Assembly (NCBI GenBank): GCA_025362795.1
Contig: JANYFE010000104.1
Span: 1 to 64,000, forward strand
Source: Rhodobacterales bacterium
Lineage (GTDB): Bacteria; Pseudomonadota; Alphaproteobacteria; Rhodobacterales; Rhodobacteraceae
Length of the DNA stretch: 64,000 nt
Reading direction: 5' to 3'
Positions 17,713-27,573 of this stretch are shown here, piece by piece. A program made the translations under genes and the position numbers. The notes under the pieces were generated by a model. That model was not told where the DNA came from, did not search any database, and saw only the letters and a program-made list of their open reading frames with translations. The number at the start of each line of letters is the position of its first letter. The stretch's first letter is position 1.

Positions 17713-18192
17713 CTACTTGGCGTCGCAGGGCCACACTGCAGCTTGCTGCGCGATCACCGAAGACCGCATTGCAGCCCCCTCCGGCAGCCCCAACCGATGC
17801 GCCAGCCCGCCATTGATCTCCAGCACGTAGCGCACCGCTTCGCCCCCGTCGATCGGCGTCAGGTCTTGCGGAATCGCATTGGAATGCACGCGAGTAACGC
17901 GGCCCGATTCATCGGCGAAAATCATGTCCAGCGGGATCACGGTATTCTTCATCCAGAAATAGGCATGCACCGGGGCCGGATAGGCAAACAGCATCGCCGC
18001 AGAACTGGCCATGTGATCACGGTTCATCAACCCGGTTGCGCGCAGTTGCGGCGTATCGGCCAGTTCGACGGTGAATCGAGCTGAACCGCCATCCCACCGC
18101 AATTCGACCGCTTCAGGCGCACAAGCCGCCCCGGCTGCCGACCCAATGGTCAAAGCCAGCCCTAAACTCCACCCCGCGCCGCACCATCCCAT
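17713..18192 (-). CDS. DUF192 secreted protein
   Basis: A 159-residue protein with a Sec signal peptide (hydrophobic residues about 7-20, probable cleavage after AGA near 22) and a DUF192 domain (PF02643). The signature LADTPQLRATGLMNRDHM, AMLFAYP, FWMKNTVIPLDMIFAD and VLEINGG are all visible. DUF192 proteins are small periplasmic or archaeal beta-barrel proteins of unknown function. The start at 18192 lies 31 bases inside the cold-shock gene upstream and is preceded by AGGTGG, so the two are probably coupled. Confidence 0.87.
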   Translation of the reverse strand: MGWCGAGWSLGLALTIGSAAGAACAPEAVELRWDGGSARFTVELADTPQLRATGLMNRDHMASSAAMLFAYPAPVHAYFWMKNTVIPLDMIFADESGRVTRVHSNAIPQDLTPIDGGEAVRYVLEINGGLAHRLGLPEGAAMRSSVIAQQAAVWPCDAK

Positions 18193-18695
18193 GACACCAC
18201 CTGAACAGCCATACGGCCCCGCTTGCCATCGACGATGCGCAGACAAACCGCTTCGCCCGCTTGCAGATCGGCAAAGCCCGACACCCGCAAAACTTCAACA
18301 TGGACAAAGACATCTTCGACACGGCCAAAGACATTGGCAAAACCAAAACCCTTGCCCTTGTCAAACCATTTGACGCGGGCGGGTTCAAGCGGCAATGCCA
18401 TCACATCTTCGCCAAGCGCCGCCGCGTCTTCCTCGCCCATGATCAAATGTGTGCCCGGTGGTGGCGCAATCTCCAGCACTTCAACCGCCTGAACGCCACG
18501 GGCAGTTTGCTGCACGTTCACCGTGATGCTGGCCCCGTCGGCAATCGAGCTCTGGCCGAAATTGCGCAACACATTGGCATGCAACAGAATGTCTCCGAAG
18601 GCATCATCAGCAACGATGAAACCGAAGCCCTTGCCGGGATCGAACCATTTTACCCGCCCCTGCACCGTGAGGGTCGTCTTGTCTTCTTCAACCAT
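18162..18695 (-). CDS. Double cold-shock domain protein
   Basis: The 177-residue protein carries two cold-shock (OB-fold) domains in tandem. The first is near residues 10-75 (GRVKWFDPGKGFGFIV ... DILLHANVLRNFG), the second near 105-170 (RVKWFDKGKGFGF ... DVFVHVEVLR). Both keep the RNP1-like aromatic KGFGF motif; the second RNP2-like VFVH is also present. Such proteins bind single-stranded RNA or DNA. The start at MVEEDKTT is chosen by domain position; the frame is open upstream. The double form is common in alphaproteobacteria, whereas enterobacterial Csp proteins have one domain. Confidence 0.9.
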   Translation of the reverse strand: MVEEDKTTLTVQGRVKWFDPGKGFGFIVADDAFGDILLHANVLRNFGQSSIADGASITVNVQQTARGVQAVEVLEIAPPPGTHLIMGEEDAAALGEDVMALPLEPARVKWFDKGKGFGFANVFGRVEDVFVHVEVLRVSGFADLQAGEAVCLRIVDGKRGRMAVQVVSWDGAARGGV

Positions 18696-18833
18696 GTCGA
18701 CAGGTATTTCCCAAGAAAGTCTCGCAACAAAATTCATGCAACGAACAAAAACGAACATGCAAGAGGCAAAGTCACTTCAACTGACCAAACCTATACGGAT
18801 GGGTAGGGGGTGCCGCTGGTTCAGCTTCGCGGG

Positions 18834-19436
18834 CTATGGGTTAAGTCTGACAATTTTCCATTGATCTTCAATGCTTTGACGCGACCATTGAAAGCGGTCA
18901 TGCAATCGGAATGCGCCGTCGGCCCAGAACTCAACCTCCAGTGGCACGATGCGAAATCCGCCCCAGAATGGCGGGCGCCGCGGGTTGGTTCCCTGTGCCA
19001 AAGTTACTTTCGCAACTTCTGCCAACAGAGTTGCCCGCGATGCCAGAGGTTCAGATTGGCGCGACGCCCAGGCCCCAAGCCGCGACTTCAGGCTCCGGCT
19101 GACATAATACTCATCGGCCTGCGGTCCCTCGGCCCGCGACACAAGTCCCCGGACCCTGATCTGCCGCCGCAGACTTTTCCAGTGCAGCACAAACGCCGCC
19201 TTGCCGGATGCAGCCAACTCCTGCCCCTTGCGGCTGTCGTAATTGGTGTAGAACACGAAGGCCGCCGGTTCGATTTCCTTCAGCAGGACCATCCGCACAT
19301 TCGGCAACCCGTCCGCCCCCACCGTCGCCAGCGCCATCGCATTGGGGTCGTTGGATTCGGTCGCCTCCGCTTCGGTAAGCCAGTCCTGCGCCAGCGCAAA
19401 TGGGTCGTCACCTGCAAAAATTCCCGTCCGGTCCAT
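18834..19436 (-). CDS. pdxH: Pyridoxamine 5'-phosphate oxidase
   Basis: PdxH uses FMN and oxygen to convert pyridoxine or pyridoxamine phosphate to PLP, the last step and salvage step of vitamin B6 synthesis. The 200-residue protein has [11 protein letters not shown] and [15 protein letters not shown] (FMN and substrate contacts), [18 protein letters not shown] and the C-terminal signature [15 protein letters not shown] ... RLNP. The ATG at 19436 gives family length. It is divergent from fabI across 88 bases that must hold both promoters. Tdh/Kbl and the aminotransferase nearby use or neighbour PLP chemistry, but no operon link exists. Confidence 0.95.
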   Translation of the reverse strand: MDRTGIFAGDDPFALAQDWLTEAEATESNDPNAMALATVGADGLPNVRMVLLKEIEPAAFVFYTNYDSRKGQELAASGKAAFVLHWKSLRRQIRVRGLVSRAEGPQADEYYVSRSLKSRLGAWASRQSEPLASRATLLAEVAKVTLAQGTNPRRPPFWGGFRIVPLEVEFWADGAFRLHDRFQWSRQSIEDQWKIVRLNP

Positions 19437-19524
19437 GCCCTGCTCCTTGCCTTGTCGCCCTTGATGCAGGCAGGTAACTCGCCTACACGTCAGGTCAATG
19501 AACAGGTTGGGTGGGGAAGACCGA

Positions 19525-20346
19525 ATGTCAACCGGACTTATGCAGGGCAAACGCGGGCTTATCATGGGCCTTGCCAATGACAAATCCATCGCCTGGGGCA
19601 TCGCCAAAACTCTGGCCGATCAGGGTGCAGAGATGGCCTTTTCATATCAGGGCGAGGCGCTGAAAAAGCGTGTAGAGCCGCTGATCGCCTCGATTGGCAT
19701 GTCCGAAATGCTGGAATGCGATGTCAGCGACGAGGCGTCGATGGATGCGCTTTTTGTCCACCTCTCGCAAGTGTGGGGCAAGATCGACTTTCTGGTCCAT
19801 GCCATCGGTTTTTCTGACAAGAACGAGTTGCGCGGCCGCTATGTCGACACCGGGCGCGCCAACTTTCTGATGACGATGGATATCTCGGTCTACTCGTTTA
19901 CCGCCGTCGCCCGTCGTGCCGCTGCGATGATGAATGCGGGCGGTTCGCTGCTGACCCTAACCTATTACGGTGCCGAAAAGGTCATGCCGCATTACAATGT
20001 GATGGGCCTCGCCAAAGCCGCACTGGAATCCTCCGTCCAGTATATTGCCGAGGATCTGGGCAAGGACGGCATCCGCTGCAATGCCATCTCTGCCGGGCCG
20101 ATCAAGACCTTGGCGGCTTCCGGCATCGGTGACTTCCGTTACATCATGAAATGGAACGAACTGAACTCGCCCCTGCGCCGCAACGTGACGCAAGAAGAGG
20201 TCGGCAAGGCCGCGCTGTATCTGCTGTCCGACCTCGGCTCCGGCACCACGGGTGAAGTTCTGCATGTGGATGCCGGCTACCATGTCGTCGGCATGAAGGC
20301 GGTTGACGCGCCCGATATCGACGTGGTGACGGGCCGCAAGGAATGA
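19525..20346 (+). CDS. fabI: Enoyl-ACP reductase (NADH)
   Basis: FabI reduces enoyl-ACP in the last step of the fatty acid elongation cycle and is the target of triclosan. The 273 residues have the FabI-specific nucleotide motif [14 protein letters not shown] at 15-28 and the catalytic Tyr157-X6-Lys164 in [10 protein letters not shown], with Tyr147 preceding it. [14 protein letters not shown] follows as in other FabI proteins. The start [11 protein letters not shown] is chosen by homology; an ATG 27 bases upstream is less likely. The stop overlaps the next gene by four bases. Confidence 0.95.
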   Translation: MSTGLMQGKRGLIMGLANDKSIAWGIAKTLADQGAEMAFSYQGEALKKRVEPLIASIGMSEMLECDVSDEASMDALFVHLSQVWGKIDFLVHAIGFSDKNELRGRYVDTGRANFLMTMDISVYSFTAVARRAAAMMNAGGSLLTLTYYGAEKVMPHYNVMGLAKAALESSVQYIAEDLGKDGIRCNAISAGPIKTLAASGIGDFRYIMKWNELNSPLRRNVTQEEVGKAALYLLSDLGSGTTGEVLHVDAGYHVVGMKAVDAPDIDVVTGRKE

Positions 20347-20954
20347 CGATTGCCGCCTTCCTGACAGTGGCACTCTTGCACCTGATGGTCGCGATCAGTC
20401 CCGGCCCCGCCGTGCTGATGTCCGCACGCACCGGCGTGACCGAGGGCCTGCGGACCGGCGCGTTTCTTGCGACCGGTATCGGCGTCGGCGGCGTCGTCTG
20501 GGCCGCAGCCGCGCTCTTTGGATTGAACTTGGTTTTCCAGGCGGCGCCTGCCGTGCTGTGGACGCTGAAAATCGTCGGCGGCCTGTATTTGATCTATCTG
20601 GCCTGGGGCTTGTGGCGCGGCGCCGGCGCCCCGCTCGACATGACCGCGCGCGCCACCCCGCGCAGTCCGCTGTCCGCCTTTCGACTTGGGCTCGTCACGC
20701 AACTGGCCAACCCCAAACCGGCCGTCCTGTTTTCCGCCATTTTCATCGGCACCGTCCCGCAAGGCACGCCCGCCTGGGTCTATGCCGCACTGCTTTTGGT
20801 TGTATTTCTCAACGAAACCCTGTGGAACACCTTCGTCGCGCGGATTTTCTCTTTCAACCGCAGCCGGGCAGCATATATCAGCCTGAAATCCGCGATTGAC
20901 CGCAGCTTTGGCACCCTGCTTGCCCTGCTCGGCCTCAAGATCGCCGTTACCTGA
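20343..20954 (+). CDS. LysE/RhtB-family exporter
   Basis: A 203-residue inner-membrane protein with about six hydrophobic segments and the LysE-family motif SPGPAVLMSARTGVTEGLRTG at the first loop (split at residues 19-39). The family exports amino acids such as lysine, threonine or homoserine, sometimes other compounds; the substrate cannot be read here. TQLANPKPAVLF in the middle is the second typical family motif. ATGA overlap with fabI suggests co-expression, and gpt follows nine bases later. Confidence 0.87.
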   Translation: MTIAAFLTVALLHLMVAISPGPAVLMSARTGVTEGLRTGAFLATGIGVGGVVWAAAALFGLNLVFQAAPAVLWTLKIVGGLYLIYLAWGLWRGAGAPLDMTARATPRSPLSAFRLGLVTQLANPKPAVLFSAIFIGTVPQGTPAWVYAALLLVVFLNETLWNTFVARIFSFNRSRAAYISLKSAIDRSFGTLLALLGLKIAVT

Positions 20955-20963
20955 GGGACCACA

Positions 20964-21470
20964 ATGACCGACCGCCTGCCGCACGAAAAAGGCTTCCACG
21001 TCTCGTGGGACCAGATACACCGTGATGCCCGCGCGCTGGCCTGGCGGCTGGATGGCAAGGGGCCGGACAATGGCGCATGGAAAGCCGTGGTCGGCATCAC
21101 CCGTGGCGGCTTGGTTCCCGCGATGATCGTTGCCCGTGAACTCGATATCCGCGTCGTCGATACCGTGTCGGTCAAAAGCTACAATCACCAGTCGCAGGGA
21201 GCGACGGCCATCGTCACCAAATCGCCGCAGGCGGACTTGATGGGCGACGGCACCGGGATCCTGATCGTCGATGATCTGGTGGATTCCGGCAAAACTCTTG
21301 AACTCGTGCGCAGCCTGTACCCAAAGGCGCATTTCGCCACAGTCTATGCCAAACCCAAGGGCAAACCGATGGTCGACAGCTACATCACGGAAGTGTCACA
21401 AGATACGTGGATATTCTTCCCATGGGACATGGCTCTGCAATACGTTCAACCCTTCCGCGGTCAGGACTGA
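20964..21470 (+). CDS. gpt: Xanthine phosphoribosyltransferase
   Basis: This purine salvage enzyme converts xanthine or guanine with PRPP to XMP or GMP. The 168-residue protein carries the PRPP loop [13 protein letters not shown] at 99-111, the [10 protein letters not shown] loop at 44-53 and the C-terminal IFFPWDM purine-contacting segment. It resembles the Gpt type and not the Xpt or Hpt types. It lies in a chain of plus-strand genes (LysE-type exporter, gpt, DUF2127) with very short gaps, probably one transcript with fabI. Confidence 0.92.
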   Translation: MTDRLPHEKGFHVSWDQIHRDARALAWRLDGKGPDNGAWKAVVGITRGGLVPAMIVARELDIRVVDTVSVKSYNHQSQGATAIVTKSPQADLMGDGTGILIVDDLVDSGKTLELVRSLYPKAHFATVYAKPKGKPMVDSYITEVSQDTWIFFPWDMALQYVQPFRGQD

Positions 21471-21472
21471 AA

Positions 21473-21976
21473 ATGCTGGTCCACCCGGACGGCGTTCTCA
21501 GCAAATGGCTGCACTGGCTGTTTGAGGCGAGCCTTGTGATCAAGGGGCTGCTGGCGGCCGGCGAAACGCTCAGCGGTCTTGGCCTGCTCTTGACCCCCAA
21601 CCTGACCATCATCAACTTCGTCAGCTGGCTGACCTACCACAAACTGGCGCAAAGCCCCGCGGACGACATGGCCAAATGGGTGCAGCATGTGGCCAACGGC
21701 TTTCCGGTCCATATGCAGCATTTCACCGCGCTTTATCTTCTGGCGCATGGTGCTTTGAAATTCGCGATGGTCATCATGTTGTGGCGCCGCATCCTGTGGG
21801 CCTATCCTGCGGCTATGGTCGTTTTGGCCGGTTTTGTGATCTACCAGATGACCGAACTTCTGTCCGGTGGTTCGATCGGCTTCCTGCTGCTGTCCGGCCT
21901 CGATACTGCAATGATCGTGCTGGTCTACCGCGAATGGGGCATGCTGAAACTCAAGCAGGCAAGCCAGCCGTTCTGA
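21473..21976 (+). CDS. DUF2127 membrane protein
   Basis: A 167-residue protein with four hydrophobic segments (roughly residues 13-40, 82-98, 100-125 and 128-150) and a basic C-terminal end. The LHWLFEASLVIKGLLAAGE opening and the HxxxALYLLAHGALKFAMV block match DUF2127. Function is unknown. The ATG at 21473 begins two bases after the gpt stop, so it is translated from the same message. Confidence 0.8.
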   Translation: MLVHPDGVLSKWLHWLFEASLVIKGLLAAGETLSGLGLLLTPNLTIINFVSWLTYHKLAQSPADDMAKWVQHVANGFPVHMQHFTALYLLAHGALKFAMVIMLWRRILWAYPAAMVVLAGFVIYQMTELLSGGSIGFLLLSGLDTAMIVLVYREWGMLKLKQASQPF

Positions 21977-22067
21977 TTGGCACAGGGCAACGCGCCGTGT
22001 CTGCATCATCCCTCTTGCCACCTCCGCCAAACCCATGTCCAAAGGTGCCAAATGCCCGGAGGCACCC

Positions 22068-23246
22068 ATGACCCGTCCCCTCAACCCCGCGATGGCCGCC
22101 ACCTTCCCGCCCCCGGTGATGGAGGCGCGGCGCTGGCTGACCGGCGTGACCTTTCCTGAAGCCCGCCCCCTGATCAACGTCAGCCAGGCCGCGCCGGTGC
22201 AAAGCCCACCGCTCGGTCTGCGTCAGGCCCTGGCCGATGCCGCGCTCAACAATCCCGACGCCCATCTTTACGGCCCCGTCCTCGGCCTGCCCGCCCTGCG
22301 CGGCGAAATTGCCACCCAGTGGTCCGCGGCTTACGCCGGCTTGATCAACCCCACTCAGGTCGCGATCACCCAAGGCTGCAACCAGGCGTTCTGTGCCGTC
22401 CTTTCCACCCTGGCAGGCGCCGGTGACGAGGTGATCCTGCCATCCCCATGGTATTTCAACCACAAAATGTGGCTCGACATGCAGGGCGTCAAAACCGTCC
22501 GCCTGCCGCCCGGTCCCGGCCTGATCCCTGATGCCGCCACCGCAGCCGCCCTGATCACCCCGCGCACCCGCGCCATCGTACTGGTTTCGCCCAACAACCC
22601 CGGCGGTGTCGAATACCCCGCCGATACGCTTTCTCAGTTCCGCGATCTCGCCCGCGCTCACGGCATTGCGCTGATCGTCGACGAAACCTACCGCGACTTT
22701 GACAGCCGCGTCGGACGCCCGCACGATCTGTTCACCGACCCCGACTGGGCCGACACCTTCATCCACCTCTACAGCTTTTCCAAAGCTTACCGCCTCACCG
22801 GGCACCGTGTCGGCTGCTTGGTAGCCTCCGAATCCCGCCTGGCCGAGATCGAGAAATTCCTCGACACCGTCGCCATCTGCCCCTCACAACTCGGCCAGAT
22901 CGGTGCTTTGTGGGGCATGCTGAACCTCTCGCAATGGGTCGCCGGCGAACGCGCCGAAATCCTGACCCGACGCGCCGCCATGATCTCCGGTTTCGCCGCC
23001 CTGCCCGACTGGACGCTCCTGGGCTGCGGCGCCTACTTCGCCTATGTCGAACACCCCTACGCCATGCCCTCCGACGCACTTTGCAAACGCCTCGTCACCG
23101 ACGCGGGCATCCTGATGCTGCCGGGCACCATGTTCCAGCCCGAAAACTCTACCGAAGGCAAACGCCAGATTCGCATCGCCTTTGCCAATGTCGACACCAC
23201 CGGCATCGCCGAACTGTTCAGGCGACTCTCGTCTCTGTCCTTCTGA
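22068..23246 (+). CDS. Class I/II pyridoxal-phosphate aminotransferase
   Basis: This 392-residue fold-type I aminotransferase has YGPVLGLPALRGEIA at 68-82, SPNNPGG at 174-180, IVDETYRDF at 203-211 with the PLP-ring Asp, and the Schiff-base Lys239 in SFSKAYRLTGHRVG. The family covers aspartate, aromatic and other substrates and the sequence does not single one out. The start MTRPLNP is chosen by alignment to the family and a GGAGG upstream. It stands 91 bases after DUF2127 and 124 bases before the PpiD-like gene. Confidence 0.88.
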   Translation: MTRPLNPAMAATFPPPVMEARRWLTGVTFPEARPLINVSQAAPVQSPPLGLRQALADAALNNPDAHLYGPVLGLPALRGEIATQWSAAYAGLINPTQVAITQGCNQAFCAVLSTLAGAGDEVILPSPWYFNHKMWLDMQGVKTVRLPPGPGLIPDAATAAALITPRTRAIVLVSPNNPGGVEYPADTLSQFRDLARAHGIALIVDETYRDFDSRVGRPHDLFTDPDWADTFIHLYSFSKAYRLTGHRVGCLVASESRLAEIEKFLDTVAICPSQLGQIGALWGMLNLSQWVAGERAEILTRRAAMISGFAALPDWTLLGCGAYFAYVEHPYAMPSDALCKRLVTDAGILMLPGTMFQPENSTEGKRQIRIAFANVDTTGIAELFRRLSSLSF

Positions 23247-23370
23247 CACTTTCATCTTCCGACAGTTGTTCTCGCGGGCGACCGGGGCGGAAAGCTCTCT
23301 CGCCACCTCTCATCTTGCCCCCCTGCCCGCTTTCGGCATAGACAGTCGGCGACCCAAAACAGGCAAGCCC

Positions 23371-25242
23371 ATGTCACATCCCGACGAGATCACGACCAAG
23401 AAGAAATCCGGTAGCGGCACCTCGATGATGGTATGGGTGCTGATGGCGATGCTTGTCACCGGTTTGGGCGGCTTTGGTGTCACCAACTTTGGCCGTTCCG
23501 TCAGCGCCGTTGGTTCGGTCGGCAACCAGGAAATCACCGTCAACCAATATGCAAGGGCGGTAAAGGCACAGGTCAACCAGTTGTCCCAACAGTTCGGCCA
23601 ACAGATGACCCTGAAAGAGGCGCAGATTTTCGGCGTCGATCAACAGGCCCTGCAGACCCTGATCGCCAATGCAGCGCTCGACAACGAAAACCAGCATCTT
23701 GGCCTGTCGGTCGGTGATGCCATCGTGGCGCAAAAGGTCGCTGCGGTGAAAGCGTTTCAGGATCTGAGCGGCAAGTTTTCCCGCGCCACCTATGCCCAGG
23801 TGCTTCAGCAAAATAACGTCACAGTCAAAGAATTTGAAAATGGTATCCGCGCCGACACCGCCCGGTCGGTGCTGCAAGCTGCCGTCGTTGGCGGCTTTGC
23901 GGCCCCCGACGCGTTGACCGATACAATCTATGCCTATACCGGCGAGGCGCGCAGTTTCTCCGTCCTGCATCTGACCGAGGTCGGCCTGCTCGCCAAATTG
24001 CCCACGCCAACCGATGCCGATCTCAAATCCTATTACGACGCCCATCTTGCCGCCTTCACCCGTCCGGAAGCCAAGCGCATCACCTATGCCGCCCTTCTGA
24101 ATGCCGATGTCGCCCCGTCGATGCCGGTGGATGAGGCCGCGGTGAAACAGATCTATGACGAACATCTTGCCGACTATGTGGTGCCTGAAAAGCGTCTGGT
24201 CGAACGTCTGGTCTTCCCGTCCGATGCGGATGCCGTTGCCGCAAAGGCCAAATTCGACGCCGGGGCGACATTCGAATCCCTGGTCAAGGATCGCGGGCTG
24301 GACCTGACCGATATCGACCTTGGTGACGTGACCGTGCAACAACTGGGCGCTGCCGGTGCCGCGATCTTCGCTCTGAAGGATCCGGGTGTTGTCGGCCCGC
24401 TGCCCTCCGACCTCGGTCCTGCCTTGTACCGGATGAATGGCATTCTGGCCAAACAGGAAACCACCCTGGCGCAGGCCCATGACAAGATCGCCGCAGAACT
24501 GCAGAAAACTGCCGCCGCCAAAGCTATCGCGGACAAAGTCGAGGCTGCCAATGACCTGTTGGCCGGCGGCGCCACGCTCGAAGATCTTGCCAAGGATCAG
24601 TCGATGAAGCTTGCGACCACCGATTATGCCAAAGGCGCCGACGACAATGACGCCATCAACAACGACCCGGCATTTGCCGCCGCTGCCGAAAAACTGGCCG
24701 CCGGTGATTTTCCGGAAATCATTACCCTCGCCGACGGCGGCATCGCTGCAATGCGGCTGGACAGCACCGTACCGCCAACCCCGATCCCTCTGGACAAGGT
24801 CCATGACAAACTTGTGGCCGCCTGGCACACTGACGCCCTCGCCGCCGCGCTGAAAGCCCAGGGCGAGGTCGCACAGACCGCCATTGCCGCCGGTGCAACG
24901 ATCGGCGCACAAGGCGTCGTGGATGTGGTGCGCGCCCTCACCCGCGACGCCAAATCTGACGCCGTAACACCCGAGGTGATCACCGCCGTGTTCGACATGA
25001 AACCCGCCGAAACGCGCCTCGTAACCCTGCCTGACTACGTGGCCCTCGTGCAACTGGACGGCATTACCCCTGCCGACACCACCAGCGATGCCGCCAAAAC
25101 CGCCCGTGAAAAACTTGGGGTGCAGGCCCGCCAAAGCATCGCGCAAGACGCCTACGGCCTGTTCACCACCGCGATGACCGCACAGGGCGGGCTGAAAATC
25201 GACCAGTCGGTGATCAACTCTGTCCTGTCCCAGATGAACTGA
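23371..25242 (+). CDS. PpiD/SurA-type periplasmic folding chaperone
   Basis: A 623-residue protein with a short cytoplasmic Lys-rich start, one membrane anchor near residues 19-37, a SurA-like N-terminal chaperone region (about 45-170; VGNQEITVNQYARAVKAQVNQL) and a parvulin-type region further on. It resembles PpiD, which helps newly exported outer-membrane proteins fold at the Sec exit. The parvulin active-site residues are hard to find, so prolyl isomerase activity is doubtful. Its stop overlaps the trpE ATG (TGATG), a link conserved in Rhodobacterales. Confidence 0.85.
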   Translation: MSHPDEITTKKKSGSGTSMMVWVLMAMLVTGLGGFGVTNFGRSVSAVGSVGNQEITVNQYARAVKAQVNQLSQQFGQQMTLKEAQIFGVDQQALQTLIANAALDNENQHLGLSVGDAIVAQKVAAVKAFQDLSGKFSRATYAQVLQQNNVTVKEFENGIRADTARSVLQAAVVGGFAAPDALTDTIYAYTGEARSFSVLHLTEVGLLAKLPTPTDADLKSYYDAHLAAFTRPEAKRITYAALLNADVAPSMPVDEAAVKQIYDEHLADYVVPEKRLVERLVFPSDADAVAAKAKFDAGATFESLVKDRGLDLTDIDLGDVTVQQLGAAGAAIFALKDPGVVGPLPSDLGPALYRMNGILAKQETTLAQAHDKIAAELQKTAAAKAIADKVEAANDLLAGGATLEDLAKDQSMKLATTDYAKGADDNDAINNDPAFAAAAEKLAAGDFPEIITLADGGIAAMRLDSTVPPTPIPLDKVHDKLVAAWHTDALAAALKAQGEVAQTAIAAGATIGAQGVVDVVRALTRDAKSDAVTPEVITAVFDMKPAETRLVTLPDYVALVQLDGITPADTTSDAAKTAREKLGVQARQSIAQDAYGLFTTAMTAQGGLKIDQSVINSVLSQMN

Positions 25243-26750
25243 TGAACCTGCAACCCAGCTTCGACACTTTCGAGTTGGCGTGGAACCAGGGCCAGAACCA
25301 ACTGGTCTACGCCCGTCTCGCCGCCGACCTCGACACACCGGTCAGCCTGATGGCAAAACTGGGCGAGGCGCGCACAGATACGTTCATGCTGGAATCGGTG
25401 ACGGGTGGCGAGGTGCGCGGCCGTTACTCGGTTGTCGGCATGAAACCCGACCTGATCTGGCAATGCCAAGCCACCACCAGTCGCATCAACCGCGAAGCCC
25501 GTTTCGATGCCACCGCCTTCAAACCGCAAGACGGCGCTCCCCTGGACAACCTGCGCGCCCTGATCGCCGAAAGCCGGGTTGACCTGCCGCACGGCCTGCC
25601 CGCCATCGCATCGGGCCTGTTCGGCTACTTGGGCTATGACATGATCCGGCTGGTCGAACACCTGCCCCACATCAACCCCGACCCCCTCGACCTGCCCGAC
25701 GCTATCTTGTTGCGCCCCTCGGTCGTGGCCGTGCTGGATGGCGTCAAAGGCGAAGTTACCGTCGTCGCGCCGGCCTGGACATCAAACGGCCTCAGCGCCC
25801 GCGCCGCCTATGCCCAAGCCGCCGAGCGTGTGATGGACGCCCTGCGCGACCTCGACCGCGTCCCCCCCGCCACGCGCGAACTGTCCGAAGCCAGCTCCGT
25901 CGGCGAGGCGACCTCCAACTTCACCCACGCCGACTACAAAGCTGCCGTCGACCGCGCCAAAGACTACATCCGCGCCGGTGACATTTTTCAGGTCGTCCCG
26001 TCGCAAAGGTGGAGCCAATCCTTCACCCTCCCCCCCTTCGCCTTCTACCGCTCGCTCCGCCGCACCAACCCCTCGCCCTTCATGTTCTTCTTCAACTTCG
26101 GTCCGTTCCAAGTCGCCGGAGCCTCGCCCGAAATCCTGGTTCGTCTGCGCGACGGCGAAATCACCGTCCGCCCCATCGCGGGAACCCGCATGCGCGGTGC
26201 CACACCCGAAGAAGACAAAGCCCTCGAACTCGACCTCCTTGCCGATCAGAAAGAACTTGCTGAACATCTGATGCTCCTGGACCTCGGCCGCAACGACGTC
26301 GGCCGTGTCGCCAAGATCGGCACCGTCCGCCCGACCGAGCAATTCATCGTCGAACGCTACAGCCACGTCATGCACATCGTGTCCAACGTCGTCGGTCAGA
26401 TCGCCGAGGGCCAGGACGCCCTAAGCGCCCTCCTCGCCGGAATGCCCGCCGGAACCGTCTCAGGTGCGCCCAAAGTCCGTGCCATGGAAATCATCGACGA
26501 GCTGGAACCCGAAAAACGTGGGCTATACGGCGGCGGCATCGGCTATTTCGCCTGCAACGGCGAAATGGACTTCTGCATCGCCCTGCGGACCGCCGTGCTG
26601 AAAGACGAGAAACTCTACATCCAGGCCGGCGGCGGTGTCGTCTACGACAGCGATCCCGAGGCGGAATATCAGGAAACCGTCAACAAATCCAAGGCGCTAA
26701 GAAGGGCGGCGGAGGATGCAGGGACGTTCGTCAGGCGCGGGAATTTTTGA
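25242..26750 (+). CDS. trpE: Anthranilate synthase component I
   Basis: TrpE makes anthranilate from chorismate with ammonia supplied by TrpG, the first step of tryptophan synthesis. The 502 residues include the N-terminal feedback region (LESVTGGEVRGRYSVVGMKP) and the chorismate-binding motifs DIFQVVPSQRW, GASPEILVRL, RPIAGTRMRG, LDLGRNDVGRVA and GTVSGAPKVRAMEI, then ELEPEKRGLYGGGIGY. It is separated from trpG by 2.8 kb holding an accessory patch and a deacetylase-like gene. No TrpL-type leader peptide is possible, because trpE overlaps the preceding gene. Confidence 0.96.
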   Translation: MNLQPSFDTFELAWNQGQNQLVYARLAADLDTPVSLMAKLGEARTDTFMLESVTGGEVRGRYSVVGMKPDLIWQCQATTSRINREARFDATAFKPQDGAPLDNLRALIAESRVDLPHGLPAIASGLFGYLGYDMIRLVEHLPHINPDPLDLPDAILLRPSVVAVLDGVKGEVTVVAPAWTSNGLSARAAYAQAAERVMDALRDLDRVPPATRELSEASSVGEATSNFTHADYKAAVDRAKDYIRAGDIFQVVPSQRWSQSFTLPPFAFYRSLRRTNPSPFMFFFNFGPFQVAGASPEILVRLRDGEITVRPIAGTRMRGATPEEDKALELDLLADQKELAEHLMLLDLGRNDVGRVAKIGTVRPTEQFIVERYSHVMHIVSNVVGQIAEGQDALSALLAGMPAGTVSGAPKVRAMEIIDELEPEKRGLYGGGIGYFACNGEMDFCIALRTAVLKDEKLYIQAGGGVVYDSDPEAEYQETVNKSKALRRAAEDAGTFVRRGNF

Positions 26751-26794
26751 GCCTGTCTTGGGTAAAAACTGCCCGTAAACTTTGGAAACCCCCA

Positions 26795-27226
26795 CTACTG
26801 AATCGTTAGCTGAAATCCCCAAGCCTTCTGGGCATTTGTCTGGGCTTGCGTGCAGGCTGACTTGCGATCCGCATTCAGATTGCCGCCGAGTTCGCTTTTA
26901 ACCCGCCTCCCAGTTTTCATAACCATAGTTGCCGTATCAATGAACTGTTCGTTCCACATTTGGACGCAGACACGAGTGGCATCTGCCGGCAGTTGGATCG
27001 CGATTGTGGCCGTTCCATCGGTAGCACGAACAAACGACGTCTCCTTTTGGCTTAACTGGCAGGGCGGGTCACATTCCTGAGTGTTTGCCCGTTCAATAAT
27101 GACGGCAGTGTGAACTTTCTTAGGAACGTTAGCGCCCACAAACTGCACGTAGAAATCATCTGGTGACGCTGTTACTGGTGATGCAATGGAGATCAATATG
27201 CACAGAGCCTCAAGTACTTTTTTCAT
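26795..27226 (-). CDS. Hypothetical exported protein
   Basis: A 143-residue protein with a clear signal peptide (MKKVLEALCILISIASPVTA, then SPDD) and a secreted part with five cysteines (in QECDPPCQLSQ, RVCVQ and SACTQ) that could form disulfides. I recognise no family. The stretch is visibly more AT-rich and uses different codons from the flanking trp genes, and it sits antisense between trpE and the rest of the cluster, so it is probably acquired. An ATG twelve bases upstream is an alternative start. Confidence 0.6.
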   Translation of the reverse strand: MKKVLEALCILISIASPVTASPDDFYVQFVGANVPKKVHTAVIIERANTQECDPPCQLSQKETSFVRATDGTATIAIQLPADATRVCVQMWNEQFIDTATMVMKTGRRVKSELGGNLNADRKSACTQAQTNAQKAWGFQLTIQ

Positions 27227-27384
27227 CCGGCATCCCAACCCAATATAGTTTTTTCCCCAGTCGCAGTATGCGACAGGCGATATCTTTTACGGATCGTGCA
27301 TCCGGCTTATCGAGTCAATTTAATTATCACGCGTTAATGCCGAGCGCCGTGGTGCGTTTGATGTCTCGCGCCATATCTCGGGCG

Positions 27385-27573
27385 CTAGACCATCTCCTCC
27401 CTTAGCCTTTTCCCGGCCACCGCCGCATATTTCCGCAGTGTCTCGATGGTCGGCGACACCCCGCGAGCCTCCAGCCGGGCAATCGCAGACTGCGTCATCC
27501 TAGCCCGCACCGCAGCCGCGCCCTGCATCAGTGCAACCCTGCAACAATCCCGCCCTGTAGGCTGTGCATTCAT
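27385..27573 (-). pseudogene. Remnant of an XRE helix-turn-helix protein
   Basis: The last 37 codons of this short minus-strand frame read as the second half of a helix-turn-helix domain (MTQSAIARLEARGVSPTIETL, split, then RKYAAVAGKRL), as in HigA/HipB-type antitoxin or phage regulators. The recognition helix is there but the first helices upstream, normally LRxxRGLTQxELA, are lost or scrambled. The residues before MTQSA do not match. I take it to be the decayed 3' end of a regulator gene in the same accessory patch as the exported protein. Confidence 0.6.

Noticed and set aside
17528-17830. A 100-residue plus-strand frame starting near the tRNA-Pro gene
   Set aside because: It runs through the complement of the tRNA gene and into the DUF192 gene; a known artefact.
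23374-25338. A 654-residue minus-strand frame opposite the PpiD-like gene
   Set aside because: Antisense shadow; the sense strand has a coherent chaperone architecture and coupling to trpE.
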